A stretch of DNA of 64,000 nucleotides from Lactuca virosa (lineage: Eukaryota; Streptophyta; Magnoliopsida; Asterales; Asteraceae): contig CAKMRJ010002223.1 of NCBI GenBank assembly GCA_928212115.1, positions 304,287,282 through 304,351,281 on the forward strand, read 5' to 3'. The position numbers and the translations under genes are program-made. The notes under the pieces are model-generated. The model saw only the letters and a program-made list of their open reading frames with translations, searched no databases and was not told the origin of the DNA. This document shows positions 58,281-64,000 of the stretch, in pieces (positions within the stretch are counted from its first letter, which is position 1; every line of letters begins with the position of its first letter).

Positions 58281-61119
58281 TGTCACACCCCCAAACCGGA
58301 TGGCGGAAACATCCGGGGGTGGAACAATGATCACAGTATCACAATAATTGTATACATTGAATCACAAGTACATAAACAACCATCATATCATACGATTATA
58401 TCAGTTACATGACCCAAATCTTACATAGTATCCAAATACATTACAAAGTTTGCATGTTATCAAATAAAGTAGTTCTCGTAATGATATTTGGTGTCTTGTC
58501 TTCAAAAGTAGCTCCATTGACCCGAGCTTAATTGTTTCTTGAGATTACATGCCATTTTAAAAGTCAACAAAAAGTTGGTGAGTTCATAAGAGTTCAGTTG
58601 TAGAAAAATCCGATATTTTTCCTTGTCTAAGAATCATATCATTGTAAAATGTTTTGTATTTGTATGCCTTCAGCGTAAAAGAAGAATGTATGTGTGTAGT
58701 GTGTATCCAAAAGCATTTATAAAATAAAAGTTCCCATAACTTCTAAACTTATAAAAAGTGTGACTTTTCATGTGATTTTTATTATCCAAAAATCGAGTGT
58801 ATAAGTAAATAACCATACTTGTAAATGTAGTATATAAGTAAGTAATTATACTTATAAATATTGTGTATAAGTAAATAACCATACTTATAAACATTGTGTA
58901 TAAGTAAATAACCATACTTATAAATGTAGTGTATAAGTAAATAACCATACTTATAAATGTAATGTATAAGAAAATAACCTTACTTATAAATATAGTGTAT
59001 AAGTAAATAACCATACTTAAAAATGTAGTGTTTGTTCCCAGAAAATCCAATATTTCCTTTAAAATGAGTTGTAGTCATAAAAACTCTAAGACCAAAAATG
59101 TATAAGTATTTCTATACTTAAAGTAGTGTTACGTAGTTTTATTTTTATATAAAACCATTTGAACGCATGTTACCCCGTAAACTAAATGTATCGTTGATTT
59201 CCCATGTGAATTATTACAACCATGCTAAAACCGAAGTTGGCCTGCTGCGACATTCTTCAGGCGTCGGAATGTTAGACATTTGTCACCATAGACCTTCCGA
59301 TCTAGCTGTAGCTAGCAGCTTAGGTGCGGGATTGTCAGTCCCGTATAGATCTATACACAAGTATCACGCTCTCTTCCCGTGAATCTGGTTATAATTCAGG
59401 ACTTTAGTGTGTACTCTGGTAGGTACGGTGAAGACTTTGTCTCACATAATTGTTTCAACAAGTTTGCGTTTTGGTGTAATGAAAACCCTTGTATGTGTAA
59501 ATATCACTTTTCCAAGTATTAATATAGTGTATAATAGTATTACCCAATGGATAATGGTATTATACAAGGGGTAATGGTTTTATCCAATGTGTAAACACAA
59601 AGTTTTAATCTTTGACTACTAGACTTTTTGGTAAAAATGCTAGTTTGTGTTTATCCAATGTGTAATAATATTATCCAATGGATAAAGGTATTATCCATCA
59701 TACAATAGATCTAATACTAGAAACTTGTGCATATAAGGGAACGAGACTTGTGTGCTTTCTTTGAAAACATGAATATATGTATATATCTTCATAAAAAGAA
59801 CATAAACATGCATGTAATGGTATTACCTAAAGGTTAATAGTTTTATCCAACATATATTAGATCTAGGACCTTTTTGTAAAGTTATTATCCAAAATGTATT
59901 TTGTTTGCATGGCATGTAACCTCCCCCGAAAGTGTAAAATGAGTGAAAACTAGTAGAAAAGGGGGGGTATGAACTCACATTTTGTGCTTTCCCTAGAAGA
60001 TGGCAAGAAATGGTGAGAAAGATGAAGTAGGAATCAAGCTTTGGAAGACAACACCTCCTTGAACTTCAAGATCTTGCCTAGGGTTTTTGATTCACGATTA
60101 TGAGTAAAAATAACCAAAAGATGATGATGGATGGTGGTGAATCTCGAAAATTAGGAGGAACACTTACCAAAAGACTTGCAAAAACACTTGTCAAAAGCCT
60201 TGAATCAACAAGAGAATTCTTGGAGAGTTTAGAGAGTATAGAAGTGAGATTGAAGATGAAATTGTGGGGAGGGAGGCCTCTTGGCCGAATTTATAGTAGG
60301 TGAGGGAGAGAGAAGAGTGGTGGTGGTTTGCATGGTGAAGGGAAGAGGTAAGGTGTTATGAATATTTAATTTAGGGTAATTTTTCTCCATTTTTTTTATT
60401 CATGTAAGGTCCTTTGAGTAAAATAATCAAGTAAGGCATTTGTATTATTATATTCATGGTATGGTTTCTTGATTTTTTATTATATAAATGATATGATGAT
60501 GTTGGATATGGGGAGATACGTTGGGAGAGAAGAGAGATAATTTATCTGATATAGTTTTTATAAAAACCTAGCCCTTTTTATAAATGTTTGTCATTTTTAT
60601 AAAAGTGTGGTGGGATTTGAGAAATTGGTAAGGTTTAATAACTAATAAAAATATCGTTATTTAATATTATTAACAATAATATTAACACCTTATAATTAAT
60701 TTGGTTTTCTAAAATTTGTTGTATAAAATGTGAGCGTTAAATGTGATAACATTTTGTTTTCTTGATGTATGACCTTTTTCCAGAATAACCACCGTGGTAC
60801 CAACTAAATACTAGGTCATATGATGTTTAAAACGTGTTTATAGATTTGTGAACAAGTAAACCTCGTGTTATGAACATTACCTAATTCCTGGTAATATTTG
60901 TGTGTTTTATCGAATTACTACATTACCGTAGTTTACTGATCGCAATAAAAGCGTTTATTCGATAATGGATTTCAAAATAGCATGCGTAGCATTATAATAT
61001 TCGATAATACATTAGGGATGTTACGAAAATCACATTTCGCCTTTTTGACCTAATATACGCATAATTGACTTTCGTTGACCCTTGTTGACTTTTGTTTACC
61101 AAATTTGACGGATGTCACA
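58281..61119 (-). repeat. gypsy E 3' LTR
   Basis: From TGTCACACCC to GGATGTCACA, 2839 bp. It has a perfect hairpin at the outer end (58296-58316), a 33-bp minisatellite (58797-59030) and ATCCAATG/GGATAATG repeats (59530-59870). No convincing gene is present; the frames at 58670-59050, 59167-59382 and 60100-60303 are repeat- or chance-derived. Target duplication candidate CAGTC (58276-58280). Confidence 0.85.
58797..59030. repeat. 33-bp minisatellite, about seven units
   Basis: TATAAGTAAATAACCATACT or a variant recurs every 33-34 bp (58800, about 58832, 58866, 58899, 58932, 58965, 58998). Confidence 0.92.
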
Positions 61120-61160
61120 TCATCCCCCCCGTTGAAAGGAATTTCGTCCCGAAATTAGTC

Positions 61161-61518
61161 TTAGATATCGGGTTCCCAGGGATTTAGGAAAAGTCGGGGA
61201 TACTTCTGCTTCATTTGATCGTCACGCTCCCAAGTGTACTCAGGTCCCCGCTTAGCAGTCCAGCGGACCTTCACTATTGGAATGCGACTTTCTTTTGTTT
61301 GTTTGACCTCCCTATCCATGATTTCGACCGGTTCTTCGATGAAATTTAAGCTTTTATTAACCTCGATCTCGTCTAGTGGAATGACATGGGTTTCATCGGG
61401 TAAACATTTCTTGAGGTTTGATACGTGGAAGGTGGGGTGTACATTGCTGAGCTCGTGTGGTAGGTGGAGCTTGTAGGCTACATGACCTATCCTTGTAAGG
61501 ATTTCAAAAGGTCCTACA
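61161..61518 (-). CDS. gypsy E integrase C-terminus with intact chromodomain (partial)
   Basis: Open on the - strand from the copia C junction to a TAA at 61161-61163, about 119 codons, with no internal stop. Blocks in order are VGPFEILTRIGHVAYKLHLP, SNVHPTFHVSNLKKCLPD, LNFIEEPVEIMDREVKQTKE and VKVRWTAKRGPEYTWERDDQ, then KYPRLF. This is the GPF module plus chromodomain of a Ty3/gypsy integrase, complete to its end. In contrast to gypsy B and D it has no lesion here. The catalytic core is outside the window, so overall integrity is unknown. A complement of a polypurine tract (CATCCCCCCC, 61121-61130) lies between it and the LTR. Confidence 0.9.
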
Positions 61519-62316
61519 TGTTGGATTAGGTGTCTAAGCCCATAACTATATTTGGTATGTACTTGACCCGGTAGTAGCAGGGTCCTTTTGGGTTGCCTTC
61601 ACCAAAGCAACTTGACTGGAAGTATAATTGAGAAAGTGGATAAAAGTGATTTATTAATATATTATGTGAATAATATATTAAAAGAGAAATAATATTATTT
61701 AATTAACATTGGTCAAGAATTAATTTAGAATTAATTTTTATGGTCAAAAGAGGTTAATTAAATCAAGGGGACTGATACTGTAATTATAAGATAGTTACAA
61801 AGTTGGGCTTAGGATCCAAAAGGAAGCAATGGAAGAATTCTATGTGGGAGCCCATATAGAAATCGTCCAAGGGGCCTTCTGGAAGGATCCTTTGGGCTGC
61901 TTAAGGACTAAGCAACTGGATTATGGTTTTGACTGAAACCCTAATTGCTCAGCTATATAAGGAACCCTTGGGATAGCTAAAATCGGCCAACTGAACCCTA
62001 AGAAGGATTGCTAGCTGACTTTTGAGCCTCCTCCCTCTCTCTCTCTCTATTGCATTCTCCAATTGCTTTGGTGTTTGTGATCTACTAGAGGCATCACATT
62101 TGAGATGCTAGGTTCTCAAAAGCTCAAGATCATCAAGCTACAATCGAAGGTAATATCTTAACACTTCATTAGATGTAGATTTTGGTTTTTGTTGTATGCT
62201 AGATTAGGGTTTACAAGCTTTGGATGATTATTGCATGTACAAATAGAAAAACTAGATCCAAAGCTTTAGGGTTTGCATGTGCACCATAGGATTGATGTTT
62301 TGTTCATAACCCAACA
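61519..62316 (+). repeat. copia C 5' LTR
   Basis: From TGTTGGATTAGG to ACCCAACA, 798 bp. Contains telobox AAACCCTAAT (61936-61945), TATA box CTATATAAGG (61953-61962) and a donor-like CGAAG/GTAATA at 62155-62165. No reading frame of interest. Confidence 0.92.
61953..61962 (+). promoter_or_regulatory. TATA box of copia C LTR
   Basis: CTATATAAGG, 8 bp after a telobox. Transcription is expected to start about 30 bp downstream. Confidence 0.6.
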
Positions 62317-62317
62317 G

Positions 62318-62329
62318 TGGTATCAGAGC
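62318..62329 (+). other. copia C primer binding site
   Basis: TGGTATCAGAGC begins two bases after the LTR and matches the initiator-Met tRNA complement. Confidence 0.92.
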
Positions 62330-62924
62330 CTAGGTCGTTTTTCTTTTGTATTTTATGCATAGCTAATTTGTTCAAAGCCGAGAAGTCGAAAAATTGTGTC
62401 TTTACATGATGAACTCGTTGAGTCACCTGATGAACTCGACGAGTCAGGGCAACTCGACGAGTCCAGTCAGTGACTCGGCGAGTCGGGTCGTCTGTTGGCT
62501 GATTTTTCGGGATTTTGACTGAAATTGAAGTAGGATAATTACCAAAAACGTTTTTGACTGATAAAATTCGATTTTTTCAATATGGTATTGATTATCCTAA
62601 TGCAATTGAAAGATAATTGTCATAAATAAGATAATTACTTGTTTTATATGATAAAGATTAATTATTTGTATTTTAATTTGAATTATCTTGTCAAGAAAAT
62701 AGATTAGGTAAAATTATGTGATAAAGATTAATAATATGATTATTTAATTATTTTTCAAATTTGATCTAAATGATGTTTTGAAAAGTTTCAAAACTTGCCC
62801 TCAAGTTTTGGAATTTAAATTTTTGATTAATAGTTTTAATTTTGAAATATTTAAATTCTAAAACCTAGAGTTTTAAAAGTTTAAAATTCAACCCTTATAC
62901 TAATATAATATTAAAGGATTAATT

Positions 62925-63000
<76 letters not shown>

Positions 63001-63788
63001 AAGATAAATCAGTCTTACCGTTAGTAGGCCTCATTCACGAAGCTGGTCTATAAGGAGTGTTTAAGGAAGCGGTCTGTAAAATGACCGTCATTGGGTATCC
63101 ACTCTTACCCACCGCACTCTTGACTAGTGGAGGGTTGTTAGCCGAACAGGTAGGATAGGACTACTAATTCCTCATTAATAAGTATAATGATTATATAAAG
63201 TAACTAAATGTTTTTTATAAAATTCCCAATCTTAGTTACTTTAGGAAAAATGTGAAAATGTATGCTATTCCATGAAATTAGACTTTGCACCTTGCCAAGT
63301 CGTTAGTCGAGCGTGTGTGGTTAACTGGCACACTAATTTGGGACTAACAAGGGTGGAAAAGCGTAGCTTGATGTTTGTCATAGATCAATGGAGCGTGTGT
63401 GGTTAACCGGCACATTGATTAGGTGGTAAATGACATCGAGAGTACCAAGTACATTTGCATGGTTATTCACACCTTGTTGGTGATCCTCGGTATCCCAGTC
63501 ACAAACTTGAAGGGCATAATCGAGATTTAAACATGCCATTGAAAAGTTCAATGAATCTCAAAAGAATCTAGGAATTTCAATTCATTTAAAACTTAAAATC
63601 CTTTTTTGTTTTTCATGGTGGAAATTGGTAAATCGTCATTTAACTACCTTCATATTATTTGCAATTAGATTACGAAATCCCTCTTTTGAATTGTAAATAA
63701 TAATGTTGGGCCCTAGCCCTAATTTCTCATTTAGGTGTTTAATTGGGGATTATTATCTAATCTAAACTTTGTTCCTTTTCTATTTCAG
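62330..63788 (+). other. copia C long leader, probable intron
   Basis: It has the same modules as the copia B leader: four ACTCGnCGAGT words (62413-62483), an (AT)n run (62923-62992), a conserved stretch (63000-63160), and two GGAGCGTGTGTGG-type motifs (63307 with a C for one G, and 63390). It ends with a pyrimidine-rich TTCCTTTTCTATTTCAG directly before the gag ATG. No open frame. Confidence 0.72.
62923..62992. repeat. (AT)n tract in copia C leader
   Basis: AT dinucleotides with two small interruptions, at the same leader position as in copia B. Confidence 0.9.
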
Positions 63789-64000
63789 ATGTCTACTCAA
63801 AACAACAACACTTCTGGCTCGACCCCTTCTGGCTCATTCTCACTCATGAACTTGTGTGGGAGGATGATATTCGATGGAACCAATTTCAATGATTGGATCC
63901 GCAACATTCACATGGTTACCCGCTACGAGGACAAAGAGTATATTATCGACAAGGAGCTGAAGGAGGTCAACGTGAACACTACTACTCCTGAGGAAATTGC
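63789..64000 (+). CDS. copia C gag, N-terminal part (runs off window)
   Basis: ATG 63789 opens a frame that stays open to the window end (70 codons). MSTQNNNTSGSTPSGSFSLM leads into the UBN2/gag-polypeptide block DGTNFNDWIRNIHMVTRYED, the same as in copia A but without the frameshift. The start is the first ATG after the acceptor-like AG. Whether the rest is intact is unknown. Confidence 0.9.
   Translation, partial: MSTQNNNTSGSTPSGSFSLMNLCGRMIFDGTNFNDWIRNIHMVTRYEDKEYIIDKELKEVNVNTTTPEEI

Larger units (their letters stand above)
58281..61518 (-). mobile_element. Ty3/gypsy chromodomain element (gypsy E), 3' end only
   Basis: A complete 3' LTR (58281-61119), polypurine tract and the last part of pol on the - strand, then copia C interrupts. 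The rest is outside the window. It is inserted into the integrase of gypsy D. Its LTR is longer than those of gypsy B, D and F and starts TGTCACACCCCC rather than TGTAAC, so it is a separate family. Confidence 0.88.
61519..64000 (+). mobile_element. Ty1/copia element (copia C), 5' end only
   Basis: 5' LTR, primer site, long leader and gag start; it runs beyond the window. It is inserted into gypsy E integrase after CTACA (61514-61518), the likely target duplication. It is related to copias A and B but is a distinct copy; copia A lies at the other end of the window with the opposite part present. Confidence 0.92.

Noticed and set aside
58670..59050. 126-codon frame with repeating FISMVIYLYT-like peptides
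   Set aside because: It is the translation of the 33-bp minisatellite (33 bp is 11 codons).
61234..61476. 80-codon + strand frame in gypsy E
   Set aside because: Shadow of the - strand chromodomain frame.
1..64000. copia A (left edge) and copia C (right edge) as two ends of one element
   Set aside because: The left edge holds the 3' part and the right edge the 5' part on the same strand, so they cannot be one simple insertion; the LTRs also differ.

Overview
This window is eukaryotic repeat DNA from a plant nuclear genome. It holds no host gene, tRNA or rRNA that I can support. Nearly all of it is LTR retrotransposons inserted into one another. The element types (chromodomain Ty3/gypsy, Athila-type Ty3/gypsy with a tRNA-Asp-like primer site, and Ty1/copia with initiator-Met primer sites) point to an angiosperm. 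The recurrent ACTCGnCGAGT words remind me of lettuce-type Asteraceae repeats, but the species is only a guess.

Layout, outermost first. (1) 1-5637 is the 3' part of a Ty1/copia element (copia A, + strand), with gag, protease, integrase, RT, RNase H and 3' LTR. (2) 5638-6098 is unassigned. (3) 6099-7247 is an (AT)n tract and a large AT-rich foldback whose right arm is cut off by the next element. (4) From 7248 runs a chromodomain Ty3/gypsy element on the - strand (gypsy D). Its 3' LTR is split into three pieces (7248-8613, 34568-34718, 56772-56797) and its integrase lies at 56815-58280. The gaps are filled by (a) an Athila-like element, 8614-34567 (+), which contains gypsy B, 10184-26627 (-), which contains copia B, 16086-23879 (+); and (b) a copia element with an extra 3' ORF, 34719-56771 (-), which contains a coding-free gypsy-type element F, 46187-54615 (-). 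(5) At 58281 a further chromodomain gypsy element (gypsy E, -) has entered the gypsy D integrase. At 61519 copia C (+) has entered gypsy E and runs off the window. Nesting reaches five levels counting the foldback. Target-site duplications support copia B (TCAGG), F (AAATA), Athila (GCTAG/ACTAG) and gypsy B (TACGT/TACAT).

Almost every coding region is broken by stops or frameshifts. The exceptions are two short open fragments: the chromodomain C-terminus of gypsy E and the gag start of copia C. Athila has lost RT and integrase, copia B has a decayed pol between similar LTRs, and F has no recognisable protein; if they moved recently, they did so with proteins supplied by others.

The most unusual signal is not coding. 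Unrelated elements carry clusters of short CG-centred near-palindromes arranged as pairs with start-to-start spacing of 20 or 21 bp. The word differs by family: CCACGnCGTGG in Athila, ACTCGnCGAGT in gypsy B and copias B and C, and a GTACG...GTAC dyad in gypsy D. Other points are a probable leader intron in the copia elements, hairpin-bearing minisatellites inside F, and TTCGAA over-representation across the extra-ORF copia.
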